The notes: generated by a model not told the origin, from the letters alone. Shown: positions 1 to 8,613, counted from the stretch's first letter. The stretch is DNA of 41,643 nucleotides from Algoriphagus aquimarinus (GCF_900112005.1 NZ_FOKK01000009.1:1-41643), one strand, 5' to 3'. Made by a program: numbers and translations.

Positions 1-45
1 GCCAAAGGCACGATCGGTAAAGCACAAAGTAAGTATCCTTTTTAA
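1..45 (+). CDS. possible C-terminal end of an upstream gene
   Basis: The first frame reads AKGTIGKAQSKYPF and then a TAA stop at 43-45. The composition looks like a protein tail, but only 14 residues are visible, so neither family nor reality can be established. The stop falls inside the left arm of the inverted repeat that starts at 41. Confidence 0.3.
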   Translation, partial: AKGTIGKAQSKYPF

Positions 46-153
46 CCGCAGAGTCGCGAAGATCGCAAAGAAAAATGCTAAGGCTTAAATTCCTTTATAA
101 ACAATAAGACTCTGCGATAAAAACTCTGCGTCCTTGGCGTCTCTGCGGTTAAA
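41..153. repeat. inverted-repeat (MITE-like) intergenic element
   Basis: TTTAACCGCAGAG at 41-53 is the exact reverse complement of CTCTGCGGTTAAA at 141-153. The similarity continues imperfectly inward (CGCGAAG...CGCAAAG against CTTTGCG-like segments). The 113-bp unit could fold into a long hairpin. This arm type is a common interspersed non-coding repeat in Bacteroidota genomes. The rest of 154-395 has no gene or clear signal. Confidence 0.6.
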
Positions 154-395
154 CAATCAACATCTATCACAGAATTGTGTCATTCCGAGTGGAGTTGAGG
201 ACAATAATAGAGCCTTAGATTTCGAGACTCTCGTCTCTCAAGTGCTCAGCCTGACCAACTGAAAACTGCTACCGATTCCTAACACTGTGATTGAACTCTG
301 ATCACAGTGACTAACAAACAACCATCAACAAACAACTAATTTTTAATTCCTCACCCACTGCCACCTAAAAACTGATCACTCTAACCCCCAATTCC

Positions 396-425
396 TTGGA
401 CAATGGCGCAAATGATCTTATTTTG
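396..425 (+). promoter_or_regulatory. putative promoter of smc
   Basis: TTG at 396-398, a 19-nt spacer, then TTATTTTG at 418-425. This fits the Bacteroidota consensus (TTG, ~19 nt, TAnnTTTG) in all but one base of the -7 box. Transcription would start near 432, about 20 nt before the smc ATG. Confidence 0.4.
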
Positions 426-452
426 TTTGATTAAATAGACAAATTCAAACGA

Positions 453-3400
453 ATGCTGCTCAGTAAGCTGGAGATCAAAGGGTTTAAGAGTTTTGGGGAT
501 AAAATGGTGATTAACTTCGACAAAGGAATCACCGGTGTAGTTGGGCCAAATGGCTGCGGAAAATCCAATGTGGTCGATGCTATCCGTTGGGTTCTTGGCG
601 AGCAAAAAACACGCCTGCTCCGCTCCGATAAGATGGAAAACGTGATTTTCAACGGTACAAAAAACCGTAAACCTTCCAATCTTGCCGAAGTATCCCTGAC
701 GTTTGAAAATACCAAAAACCTCCTCCCTACAGAATACACCTATGTCACGGTAACCCGGCGCTACTATAGATCCGGTGAGAGCGAATACCAGATCAATGGC
801 GTCACCTGCCGTCTGAAAGATATCACGAATCTCTTCATGGACACGGGGATCAACTCAAACAGCTACGCCATCATCGAGCTTAAGATGATCGATGAATTGC
901 TGAATGACAAGAATAACTCACGCCGGGAATTGTTTGAGGAGGCCGCTGGAATCTCGAAGTTTAAGAGCAGAAAGAAGGAAACCCTTCGAAAACTTCAGGA
1001 TACAGATGATGATCTGGACCGTGTGGAAGATGTGCTTTTTGAAATAGATAAGAATCTAAAAAGCCTGGAAAAGCAGGCCAAACAAGCTTCCAAGTACTTT
1101 GAGATCAAAAAAGACTATAAAGTCGCAAGTATCAATCTAGCGAAAAAAAGCATAGAGAAGTACAGCAAGTCACTCATAGAAGCCAACCATAAAATTCAGG
1201 AAGAAGGAGATAAAAAACTCCAACTGCAAACTCAGGTAGCAGATCAGGAAGCCCTTCTCAGCCAACTGAAAACTGAGCTGATTCAAAAAGAAAAACTGCT
1301 CTCCAGCCGTCAAAAGGCACTAAATGAGCATGTAAATAAGATCAGAGCATTTGAATCTGAGAAAAAAATCAAGAATGAGCGTCTGCGGTTCTTGGAAGAT
1401 AGATCTCAAAAACTGCGGGAGCAGATAGATGCTGACCGTAAGTCAAACGATCGTGCGGGCTTCAGTATTCGCTCCTTACAGCAGGAAAAAGAATCTGCCG
1501 AAAAGATGCTTGCCGAAAAGGAACTGATCGTTTCTGAACTTCGGGAAACATACGAAAGCCAGAAATTAATCCAATCGGAAAAGCAACAAGCACAAAAGAC
1601 GATCAATCATAACTTTGAAGCACTCAAGGAGAAAGTCTATCAGCTGAGCAAAGACATAGAGATCAAGCAAATCCAGCTTTCTACGCTCAAGCAGGAACTG
1701 GAGCGAACTTCATCAGATGATTCCTCTCAGGAAGCAAGTTTGGTGGATTTTGAGGAGAAAATAATCACGCTTAAAGCCGAACTTGATGAGTCGACTAAAG
1801 GCTATCAGGAGTTAAAAACCAAGCAGGAGGATCTGGATCAGAAGATTGAAGAAACCAATCGGGTGATAGAAATGATCCGTGAGGAATTGACACAGTCTTC
1901 CCGAAAACTCGACTCCAAAACCAACGAATACAACCTCACCAAATCTCTGGTGGAGAACTTGGAAGGTTTCCCTGAAGCCATCAAATTTCTGAAGAAAAAT
2001 CAAAGTTGGGGTAAGGACATGCCGCTCCTATCCGATTTGCTGACCACCTCCGAAAAATTCCGGGTTACCATAGAGAATTACCTGGATAGCTACATGAATT
2101 ATTATGTGGTGGATACGGAGTCACAGGCTATTTCTGCCATTCAGCTCTTGAGTGATTCAGCCAGAGGCAAGGCCAATTTCTTTGTTTTGGAGCATTTTGA
2201 GCGATTCAAGTCCAGCCAAAACAAGCTTTTCGCCAATGCCATCGCCGCTACAGAGATCATAGAATTTGATGTTAAGTACTCCAGATTGATCAATTTCATT
2301 TTGGACAATGTCTATATCGTACAAGGTGAGCACCGGGATTTTCCGCAGGATACAGAAGCCGTATTCATCTCCGAAAACGGTAAGTACACCAAGCGGAAAT
2401 TCAGTATCTCCGGTGGTTCGGTAGGTCTTTTCGAAGGAAAAAGAATCGGTAGAGCCAAGAACCTGGAGAAGCTGGACAAGGAAATCAAGGATCTGAATAA
2501 AAAGGTCAGCAGTACCAGAAACAACCTGGACAACAAGCTGTCTGAACTGATGAAGCTGAAGGAAATCAGCTATAAAAAGACGCTAGAGGAATGGCAGAAT
2601 AAGATCAATGCCATCAATCAGGACTTTGTGTCTGTGCGTACCAAGAAGGAACAACTGGCCGAATTACTTAGCTCCAATGCCAATAAGCGGGAGGATATTC
2701 TGGATAGAATTGCTTCCATAGAAGAGAGTTTGACTGAGATTCAGCCACAGCTTTTTGATGAGCGAGCGGAGTTCGAAGCCATGCACGATGAACTCGAAGA
2801 GCTGAACGAATCCTATGAGAAGGAATCGGCTTCGCTTACAGAGAAGTCTCAGGCTTTCAATGCCGAGAACATTCTCTATCATCAGCACCTGAACCGAGTG
2901 ACTAGTTTGGATCAGGAAATAGAATTCAAGCAAACTGCTTATGAGGGTTCGAAGGAACGCATAGGTAAATCTCAGACCGAGCTTTCCCAGTTGGATACGG
3001 AAGTGAAGTCCCTGCTCGACAATAACGAGGTCAAGGATGATGAACTGATCGAATTGTATTCAGAGAAAGAAGGCATAGAAAAAGGCGTTCAGGAAGCGGA
3101 GAAGGACTATTATGCTTCCCGAGGACTGATCGATGAGACGGATCAAAAGATCCGCAGCATACAGAAATCCAAGGAAAGCTACGATCAGCTGATTCATGAA
3201 CTGGAAAATGCAGTGAATGAAGTCAAGCTGAAAATGGCTGGAATGAAGGAAAGACTCAGTGTGGAATTTGAGCTGAACCTGGATGAGCTGATGGAGGAAA
3301 ACCCCGAGATAGACGAGGAATTCCGAGAGTTTGCAGAGGATAAACTGCGAGAGCTGGTAGGCAAGCAAAAGGAGAAACTGGATAAAATCGGGCCGATCAA

Positions 3401-3992
3401 CCCAATGGCCATGGAAGCCTACGATGAAATCAAGGTTCGCTATGACTTCATCACTACGCAGAAAGAAGATCTGATCAAAGCCAAGGAATCCCTTCTAACT
3501 ACCATCAAGGAAATCGACCAGGTAGCCAAGGATACATTTTTGGATGCTTTTGCCAAGATCAAGGAGAACTTTGTGAAGGTATTCCGATCGCTATTTACCG
3601 AGCAGGATGACTGTGATCTGACTTTGGTAGATCCTAGCAATCCGCTGGAATCAGCCATAGAGATCTTGGCCAAACCAAAGGGTAAGCGACCACTAAGCAT
3701 CAACCAGCTTTCTGGAGGGGAAAAGACACTGACCGCCACTTCCCTACTCTTTTCCATCTACCTGCTGAAGCCTGCACCTTTCTGTATTTTTGATGAAGTA
3801 GATGCACCGCTTGATGACGCGAATATTGATAAGTTCAATACCATCATCCAGAAGTTCAGCGCGGAGTCTCAGTTTATCATTGTCACGCATAACAAGCGCA
3901 CCATGGCCAGCACGGATATTATCTATGGGATAACCATGATCGAAGCAGGAGTTTCCAGAGTAGTTCCAGTGGATTTAAGGGAGTTGGTGTAA
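453..3992 (+). CDS. smc: chromosome segregation protein SMC
   Basis: The 1179-aa length is right for bacterial SMC, the ATPase that with ScpA/ScpB compacts and segregates newly replicated chromosomes. The N-terminal head carries Walker A GPNGCGKSN (residues 31-39). Two long Glu/Lys/Leu-rich coiled-coil arms flank a hinge at roughly 510-680, and the C-terminal head has the ABC signature LSGGEKTLTA (about 1086-1095) and Walker B CIFDEVDAPLDD (about 1111-1122). A VTHNKRT switch motif follows. The ATG at 453 directly opens the conserved MLLSKLEIKGFKSFGDK head. It is a monocistronic housekeeping gene and marks the left side of the window as core chromosome. No strong terminator follows; 3993-4060 is AT-rich with repeated gaaattc-like words. 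Confidence 0.97.
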   Translation: MLLSKLEIKGFKSFGDKMVINFDKGITGVVGPNGCGKSNVVDAIRWVLGEQKTRLLRSDKMENVIFNGTKNRKPSNLAEVSLTFENTKNLLPTEYTYVTVTRRYYRSGESEYQINGVTCRLKDITNLFMDTGINSNSYAIIELKMIDELLNDKNNSRRELFEEAAGISKFKSRKKETLRKLQDTDDDLDRVEDVLFEIDKNLKSLEKQAKQASKYFEIKKDYKVASINLAKKSIEKYSKSLIEANHKIQEEGDKKLQLQTQVADQEALLSQLKTELIQKEKLLSSRQKALNEHVNKIRAFESEKKIKNERLRFLEDRSQKLREQIDADRKSNDRAGFSIRSLQQEKESAEKMLAEKELIVSELRETYESQKLIQSEKQQAQKTINHNFEALKEKVYQLSKDIEIKQIQLSTLKQELERTSSDDSSQEASLVDFEEKIITLKAELDESTKGYQELKTKQEDLDQKIEETNRVIEMIREELTQSSRKLDSKTNEYNLTKSLVENLEGFPEAIKFLKKNQSWGKDMPLLSDLLTTSEKFRVTIENYLDSYMNYYVVDTESQAISAIQLLSDSARGKANFFVLEHFERFKSSQNKLFANAIAATEIIEFDVKYSRLINFILDNVYIVQGEHRDFPQDTEAVFISENGKYTKRKFSISGGSVGLFEGKRIGRAKNLEKLDKEIKDLNKKVSSTRNNLDNKLSELMKLKEISYKKTLEEWQNKINAINQDFVSVRTKKEQLAELLSSNANKREDILDRIASIEESLTEIQPQLFDERAEFEAMHDELEELNESYEKESASLTEKSQAFNAENILYHQHLNRVTSLDQEIEFKQTAYEGSKERIGKSQTELSQLDTEVKSLLDNNEVKDDELIELYSEKEGIEKGVQEAEKDYYASRGLIDETDQKIRSIQKSKESYDQLIHELENAVNEVKLKMAGMKERLSVEFELNLDELMEENPEIDEEFREFAEDKLRELVGKQKEKLDKIGPINPMAMEAYDEIKVRYDFITTQKEDLIKAKESLLTTIKEIDQVAKDTFLDAFAKIKENFVKVFRSLFTEQDDCDLTLVDPSNPLESAIEILAKPKGKRPLSINQLSGGEKTLTATSLLFSIYLLKPAPFCIFDEVDAPLDDANIDKFNTIIQKFSAESQFIIVTHNKRTMASTDIIYGITMIEAGVSRVVPVDLRELV

Positions 3993-4248
3993 TTTGAAAT
4001 TTGAAATTCAACATTCGATGTTCTTCATTCGAAATTCGATATTTGAACTTGTTGAATTTGACCAACTCAACTATTATATATACTGATAATGCTAAGTAAT
4101 TGAAAGGTGTAGCCTTAGTCAATAATTTCAATTCTAACCTGTAATGAAGCTGGGTATTCTAGGAATAAATCTGAAATAGTTGAGTTAAGGCTGTTTCATT
4201 ATATTTATTTTAAGTACTTATCCTGACTTTAGTTTAACCCAATTTTTT

Positions 4249-4521
4249 ATGGCAAAAGGGAAGAAAATGAACGTGCAAGGAACGGAGATTACAATTTTTA
4301 AAGGAAATGAAGAAGATTACCTTTCCTTGACTGACATTGCCAGGCATAAAGACGGGGCGAATACCGACGATATAATTAAAAACTGGTTGCGAAATAGGAA
4401 TACGATAGAATTATTAGGGTTTTGGGAAACAATGTATAATCCGAATTTTAAACCCGTCGAATTCGACGGGTTTAGAAAATTTCTTTCAAAAAAAACCGGA
4501 GAGGAATCCCCTCCGGTTTAA
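4249..4521 (+). CDS. truncated KilA-N domain protein
   Basis: The 90 aa begin with a KilA-N-type sequence (YLSLTDIARHKD, then IIKNWLRNRNTIELLGFWE and the FDGFR region), a DNA-binding module of phage and mobile-element proteins. Full-length Bacteroidota relatives are usually around 250-280 aa, so the C-terminal two thirds are missing. The last codons (KKTGEESPPV) are encoded by the left arm and loop of a terminator hairpin at 4493-4519, and a perfect 26-bp palindrome covers the FKPVEFDGF codons. The gene is probably a remnant truncated by fusion to the terminator of the convergent minus-strand cassette. Activity is doubtful. Confidence 0.6.
   Translation: MAKGKKMNVQGTEITIFKGNEEDYLSLTDIARHKDGANTDDIIKNWLRNRNTIELLGFWETMYNPNFKPVEFDGFRKFLSKKTGEESPPV
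4449..4474. repeat. perfect 26-bp palindrome within the KilA-N ORF
   Basis: The sequence reads the same on both strands from T4449 to A4474, centred between 4461 and 4462. As RNA it forms a 10-12 bp stem (AAACCCGTCG / CGACGGGTTT) with an AATT loop, followed by TTTAGAAAATTTCTTT. It could act as a terminator, or be a protein-binding site inside coding sequence. Confidence 0.7.
4487..4519 (-). terminator. intrinsic terminator of the minus-strand cassette
   Basis: AAACCGGAG at 4493-4501 pairs with CTCCGGTTT at 4511-4519. On the minus strand the stem is followed by an eight-T run (complement of 4488-4495). It lies 22 bp past the stop of the 4541-4783 gene. The plus strand has only TTTAATATTAT, so it works best for minus-strand transcription. 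Confidence 0.75.
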
Positions 4522-4540
4522 TATTATCAATAGATTCTAG

Positions 4541-4783
4541 TTAATTCATCAACAGCTTCTCAAATGCTCCGTCATCGACGGTTAATTGAGAGATGGTGAC
4601 CAAGACAGTTCCGGCTGTCACGGCATATCCAGCGTAGGCGAGCAATACAGCAGGCACCAATCCTGGTGCTGTCAGCACTGCGGTGCCAATAGCTGCGATG
4701 ATCAATCCGGCCTTTTTCACTTTCTGGAAAAACGGCGGTGTAGGGGCTAATGCCCGGTCTTTTATTTCAGTTAGTATGTTCAT
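4541..4783 (-). CDS. small membrane protein, possibly holin-like
   Basis: The 80 aa comprise an N-terminal amphipathic stretch and two hydrophobic segments (about residues 25-44 and 47-66) separated by a Pro/Gly turn. No family is recognised with certainty. It is the last gene of a minus-strand cassette with a DUF5675-like gene and a coiled-coil membrane protein, a context resembling phage lysis or secretion modules. The holin-like label rests only on size, topology and neighbours. A strong terminator follows at 4487-4519. Confidence 0.55.
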   Translation of the reverse strand: MNILTEIKDRALAPTPPFFQKVKKAGLIIAAIGTAVLTAPGLVPAVLLAYAGYAVTAGTVLVTISQLTVDDGAFEKLLMN

Positions 4784-4817
4784 TTTTAGTTGTTAGTTGC
4801 TTGTTATTAGTTGTTGG

Positions 4818-4833
4818 TTCCGCCACGGCGGAA
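4818..4833. repeat. short palindrome between cassette genes
   Basis: TTCCGCC-AC-GGCGGAA, a 7-bp inverted repeat with a two-base centre, lies in the 107-bp gap between the coiled-coil membrane protein and the small membrane protein. The gap also has repetitive TTAGTTGTTAGTTG-like sequence. Its role is unknown; the loop is too short for a normal hairpin. Confidence 0.45.
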
Positions 4834-4890
4834 GGCGAACGTGTGTCTGGAGTCAGATGTTAGATGTTGGTCGTCTAATCTGATATCGGA

Positions 4891-5106
4891 TTACTTTCGA
4901 GAAGGTGGGCTTCTAGTGCGCTGCATCACATTCTTTAGCAGAGCCTGCTCTGCCTCTAGCCGGTAGAATAGCTCTTTCAGTTTGGCCACCTCTGTACTTA
5001 GCTGTCGGGTATCATCAATCAACAACTTCAGAAAGTATGCAATCACCGAAAGCAACATCATCGTCACCACTCCCGCCAAACTCAGCAATAGCTCTGCTCC
5101 AGACAT
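4891..5106 (-). CDS. small membrane protein with C-terminal coiled coil
   Basis: The ATG at 5106 gives MSGAELLLSLAGVV and a protein of 71 aa. One transmembrane helix (about residues 5-27, SLAGVVTMMLLSVIAYFL) is followed by a charged heptad-like segment (DDTRQLSTEVAKLKELFYRL) and a basic tail. A longer reading to 5172 exists, but its extra residues are coding sequence of the upstream gene. The start overlaps the 3' end of the DUF5675-like gene by 25 bp, suggesting translational coupling. Topology resembles XhlA/phage accessory lysis proteins, but the sequence identity is not recognised. Confidence 0.6.
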   Translation of the reverse strand: MSGAELLLSLAGVVTMMLLSVIAYFLKLLIDDTRQLSTEVAKLKELFYRLEAEQALLKNVMQRTRSPPSRK

Positions 5107-5510
5107 GATTCCAGGAGATAAGGCACTCGCTCTGATACGATCTGCAACTCTACGATTTCCCCACGCTCCCATTCTCGCTCCAGCCTTTCCATCAGCTTGA
5201 AAAATGCGAGTTTGGTGAATAGTGGAGTGCCATCAGCTCGGTAGCTGGTCACAGGATAGATGGAATTGGATTCCAGCTTTTCATCACCAACATAGGTGGA
5301 GATTTTGCCTCCATCGCCAATCCCTATCTCCCAGCCTCTTTCCTCGGAATGAATAGCTACCAGTTCATAGACTCCTTCATCCAGACATGCTATATCTTTT
5401 CCAAAGCAAGCCTTGGGAGGCTCCTGGGTAAAGCAAAGCTGCTTTTGACCAAGAAGTAATCTCCCAAGGGTAAGAGTTGCTCTGTACTTACGGTGAAGTA
5501 CCAGTCTCAT
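5082..5510 (-). CDS. DUF5675-like protein
   Basis: The 142 aa start MRLVLHRKYRATLTLGRLLLG, which resembles the opening of DUF5675 proteins (a basic beta strand, then a short 'ctLE'-type segment, here CFTQEPPK). DUF5675 proteins occur in phages and Bacteroidota gene cassettes and are sometimes suspected of acting on peptidoglycan; the reaction is not established. The C-terminal third after about residue 100 (helical, LMERLEREWERGEIVEL) may be lineage-specific. The start is 2 bp below the stop of the upstream gene, so both are in one operon. Confidence 0.55.
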   Translation of the reverse strand: MRLVLHRKYRATLTLGRLLLGQKQLCFTQEPPKACFGKDIACLDEGVYELVAIHSEERGWEIGIGDGGKISTYVGDEKLESNSIYPVTSYRADGTPLFTKLAFFKLMERLEREWERGEIVELQIVSERVPYLLESCLEQSYC

Positions 5511-5511
5511 C

Positions 5512-6258
5512 TTAGACTTGCTCTACTCCAGTGATCTTGGCAGCATTGTGCGCTCCATTGTTGATGGAGTATTCGCTACCATTGACCATCTGAACAAATT
5601 CCACACTTAGCACAAAGGCTCGATGAGTACCTGGCAACAATGCCTTATCCACTGAAAGACTAATTGCCAAAGACGGATTTATCACTGGCAGCAAATCCGA
5701 TACGCTGGTTTGCACTGCTCTACCACCAGTTGTGAAATCTAGCCCAACGCCCGTGGCTGTAATTCTCAGATGGGTAGCTCCTTTGGGTAAGGCCACAAAG
5801 TCAGTGGGAACGAATGCCGGGATAGCCACAGCCCATGCCGATGGAGAATCTGTGTAGGTAATCTCCAAAAAGAGCGTACTTCCCAGAGAACTTGCAGCAT
5901 TCAGCTCCATGTCTTTCAACAAAGTCCAGTCCCCTGCTCTCACCATTCGCTCTCCACGGTTATTGACAAGGTCAGACTGCAACACCTTCATCATTACCTG
6001 GGTGATTCGCTGACTCAGTCTGCTGTCTCCGATCTTGGCGATCACCGGACGCAGTGCATCGCGGAAGAGTTTTGCCGAGGTAGCATTGTCGGCAAACTCC
6101 TTGAGGTTCTCCCGGGTACGTGCAAAGCGGGCATCGTTCATGATGCGGCTCTTGCTCACCCCTCCTTTTTCACGGGCCAGATACCCGTCTTTTGACTTGT
6201 AGAAAGACAGTCTTCCTACGCTACCATTTAGTGTAATTACTCCTGCTTGTTTTGCCAT
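5512..6258 (-). CDS. conserved Bacteroidota hypothetical (MAKQ-GxxxLxGxxGxL family)
   Basis: The 248 aa have a conserved N-terminus: MAKQAGVITLNGSVGRLSFY, then KDGYLAREKGG and NDARFARTREN. The family is seen in Bacteroidota as a small-cassette gene with no assigned function. The opening pattern (GxxxLxGxxGxLxxYxxKxG) is echoed in the DUF6266 protein at 13022-13666, which also has a beta-rich C-terminal half, suggesting distant relation or a shared structural role such as a tail or surface protein. It is the first gene of the cassette; its promoter should lie in 6259-6350, where no clear consensus was seen. Confidence 0.65.
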   Translation of the reverse strand: MAKQAGVITLNGSVGRLSFYKSKDGYLAREKGGVSKSRIMNDARFARTRENLKEFADNATSAKLFRDALRPVIAKIGDSRLSQRITQVMMKVLQSDLVNNRGERMVRAGDWTLLKDMELNAASSLGSTLFLEITYTDSPSAWAVAIPAFVPTDFVALPKGATHLRITATGVGLDFTTGGRAVQTSVSDLLPVINPSLAISLSVDKALLPGTHRAFVLSVEFVQMVNGSEYSINNGAHNAAKITGVEQV

Positions 6259-6506
6259 ATGTATATGGGTTTTAGGTTAAACATGCTGGGAAATTCAGTT
6301 TTATTACACTGATTATCAATAGAATGTGCGGTCTGATCTAAATATGCAGTTCTTTCTTAAATGGGTAGAAAAAACTGTAGAATTCATATTTTTGGTTTTA
6401 TTTCTGAATGGCTTCGTTATGATGACTATTGTGCCCCATGTATGGATGCACGTGAGGAATAGAAGTGATAATGTATTATCATAAAACACTCCTCAATTAA
6501 AATATT

Positions 6507-6742
6507 ATGTGTATTCGTATATCTGCACGTATGTTCAATCAGGCTTCGACTTGGCTCGACGAGCTCACCAACCGGCGCTCAGCCTCCGGTCAATTTTGGC
6601 TTAAAGGGAGAGGGAGAGAATGCAGCAGTGCCGCATTCTCTCCCTCTCCCTAGATTTTACGCTTAAATTCGGTCCCTGAGCGCAGTCGAAGGGAAAGGAT
6701 TCAAAATATTATTTTGGTACGTGCATTCAAGCGAATACACAT
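6507..6742. mobile_element. nested palindromic MITE-like element
   Basis: The outer arms ATGTGTATTCG (6507-6517) and CGAATACACAT (6732-6742) are exact inverted repeats, with CACGT/ACGTG just inside. Next come CTTCGACT (6544-6551) with AGTCGAAG (6684-6691), and GCGCTCAG (6575-6582) with CTGAGCGC (6676-6683). At the centre is a perfect 19-bp stem (6605-6623 and 6633-6651, GGGAGAGG-rich) with a 9-nt loop. No ORF is present. The nested symmetry fits a miniature inverted-repeat element or a repetitive extragenic palindrome. The remaining parts of 6259-6876 hold no recognisable gene. Confidence 0.65.
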
Positions 6743-6876
6743 ATAAAATATAACGAAGTTGGAAAAGCAGTCAGAAGGCAGCAAAGAAAAAAGCATAGTC
6801 AGATTCCGATAGATATGGGGATTGCAGTAGTTGCTAATAGCCTTAGTCTAGAAAGGGATAGACAAGAATGGGGTTG

Positions 6877-7536
6877 CTAGATCTTCTTCACTCGGTTAAA
6901 CTTCATAATACCAACAGTGAAAAACCCATATTGAATGATATTGACATAGTTCCGGAGTTTATAAAGACTGATAAACAAACCTGATTGTACCATAATGTCT
7001 ATAAAAAAAGTCCCGAAACAATAGAAAAACATACCGGATAGAATCCAAAACCAGGGAAATTGAAGTAGGTCATATTCCCTTTCTGCCATGTGTAGCAGTG
7101 CAAATGCAGATAGAAAGGAAATAGAAATCAAAAACACACCATCCAGAAATGAGTTTGTTTCTGAGGCTAAAGAAGGATCCCAATTATTTGAATACAATAC
7201 CCATCCTTTAAAGAGAAATGTACTAAAAAGCAAGACATAGAAAACTCTTCTTAAAACCTTAGCCTTACTGTAGTTGAGAAACTCTGTGCAGAGCCAAACA
7301 AAAAAGATGGCTTCAAAAAAGAGGTAACAGTATTGTAAAATACTATGTGAAACGGGGTTTTGATCTGTACTATAAACGAACCAACCATAGCCATCCACCA
7401 GAGCCCCAAAAAGGAGAAACAGAAAAAACAGACGAATTTTGGAATCGCCTGTTTTTAATTTAAAAGCTGCCAATACTAGAGGAACTAGGATTGCGCAGGT
7501 TGAGATTTCTTGAATGGGTATACTATTTAAGTTCAT
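6877..7536 (-). CDS. polytopic membrane protein of unknown function
   Basis: The 219 aa contain about seven hydrophobic segments (around residues 11-25, 36-54, 66-85, 97-113, 130-150, 160-180, 188-212) with a basic C-terminus (KFNRVKKI). The layout resembles the seven-helix sensor-like membrane proteins found next to signalling genes in Bacteroidota, but no catalytic or signature motif is seen. The start overlaps the stop of the upstream gene by 4 bp (ATGA), so they are co-transcribed. Confidence 0.6.
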   Translation of the reverse strand: MNLNSIPIQEISTCAILVPLVLAAFKLKTGDSKIRLFFLFLLFGALVDGYGWFVYSTDQNPVSHSILQYCYLFFEAIFFVWLCTEFLNYSKAKVLRRVFYVLLFSTFLFKGWVLYSNNWDPSLASETNSFLDGVFLISISFLSAFALLHMAEREYDLLQFPWFWILSGMFFYCFGTFFIDIMVQSGLFISLYKLRNYVNIIQYGFFTVGIMKFNRVKKI

Positions 7537-8234
7537 GTAGGATCTTCTTCTGTTTTTGGAGGCCAGGAATATTGAAGAAGTCCAGACTCCTCTTCTAAAT
7601 ATTGAACTTCAATATTATCACCATCAACTCCAACTGGAAACAAAATCAGTCGAAGGCTATTTGGCTTACAACTAGTATCATATGCAAAAGCATATCTAAT
7701 ATAATGTACATCTTTAAAGTTTATGAGATTTGAAATGTAACTAATACCCTTATGCTGATTTATAAAGTAAGTAAAACCAAACTCATTCAAATCACTCGAA
7801 GAATAGGTAGTCTTAAAATTATCCACCCATTTTACGATTTCACTATTAGGGATTGAGGTGTTAGCCCCAGACACCTTTAATCCCCCTTTTTTAAGCCAAT
7901 CTTCAATTAGCATGGTTCCATTTACATTCTTAGGCAAAATTTGAACTGGTTTTATTAATTCATTTGCAAGTGGAATGTAAGAATGCAAATCTGGGGTATT
8001 GTAAAATTTGCCAAACCTAGGTTCTACTACTACAAAAACATGATTAACTACAGCCTCTAAGCAAAACCAAAACATAAGGCCATTAAAATTAGGATCCTGA
8101 ATCCAAACCCTTAATTCATTTACATTAAAAGTTCCCCCAAAAGCACCTAAATCTAGGGCTCTAGGCATACCCATAACATGGTTTGCGGCTTCTCTATAAC
8201 TTATTGGAAGCGTTTTGTTGTTTGAATTACTCAT
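7533..8234 (-). CDS. hypothetical protein
   Basis: This 233-aa soluble protein has no signal peptide. It is rich in aromatic residues and Asn; MGMPRALDLGAFGGTF and FVVVEPRFGKFYNTPDLHSY are its most distinctive stretches. No family is recognised. It overlaps the downstream membrane-protein gene by 4 bp and is 11 bp from the upstream 87-aa gene, so the three probably form one operon (8509 to 6877). No function can be inferred. Confidence 0.6.
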   Translation of the reverse strand: MSNSNNKTLPISYREAANHVMGMPRALDLGAFGGTFNVNELRVWIQDPNFNGLMFWFCLEAVVNHVFVVVEPRFGKFYNTPDLHSYIPLANELIKPVQILPKNVNGTMLIEDWLKKGGLKVSGANTSIPNSEIVKWVDNFKTTYSSSDLNEFGFTYFINQHKGISYISNLINFKDVHYIRYAFAYDTSCKPNSLRLILFPVGVDGDNIEVQYLEEESGLLQYSWPPKTEEDPT

Positions 8235-8245
8235 AATAATCGTAT

Positions 8246-8509
8246 TTAAAGTTTAAAATGATATCCTCCTATTTCTTTTCCCCCCAGCCCTATTCTCTTG
8301 GTCAGGTTAAACTCAGCAGATCTAGGAGATGAAACCGTGATAGAAAAAACAGATTTGGGTTTGCCTTTGATAAACCAGTGAAGGAGATATTCACTTCCTG
8401 ATTCAAGGCTGATTTCTATTTGATCCCTTTGCTTACTTATTTCCACTTCGTCCAAGTATATAACTATACTTCCTTCCTCTGAGAATGTAGATACAATCAA
8501 TCTATCCAT
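8246..8509 (-). CDS. small hypothetical protein
   Basis: The 87-aa protein has a predicted beta-rich pattern (IVIYLDEVEI, QIEISLESG, SVFSITVSS) and a Gly-rich end (RIGLGGKEIGGYHFKL). There is no signal peptide. It is the first gene of the three-gene operon. The 104-bp gap to the response regulator (8510-8613) separates it from the two-component genes. Family unknown. Confidence 0.5.
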   Translation of the reverse strand: MDRLIVSTFSEEGSIVIYLDEVEISKQRDQIEISLESGSEYLLHWFIKGKPKSVFSITVSSPRSAEFNLTKRIGLGGKEIGGYHFKL

Positions 8510-8613
8510 AACACTTATCTTTCACCAAGATTTGTGAATAACTACTTTACTTCCCAGCTATATTTAGTAACTGGTATTATCCGACAAGAATCTGGACGAT
8601 TTCAATTAAATTT

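Noticed and set aside
4982..5200. Plus-strand ORF opposite the cassette genes
   Set aside because: It is antisense to genes with good family or topology support and shows no motif.
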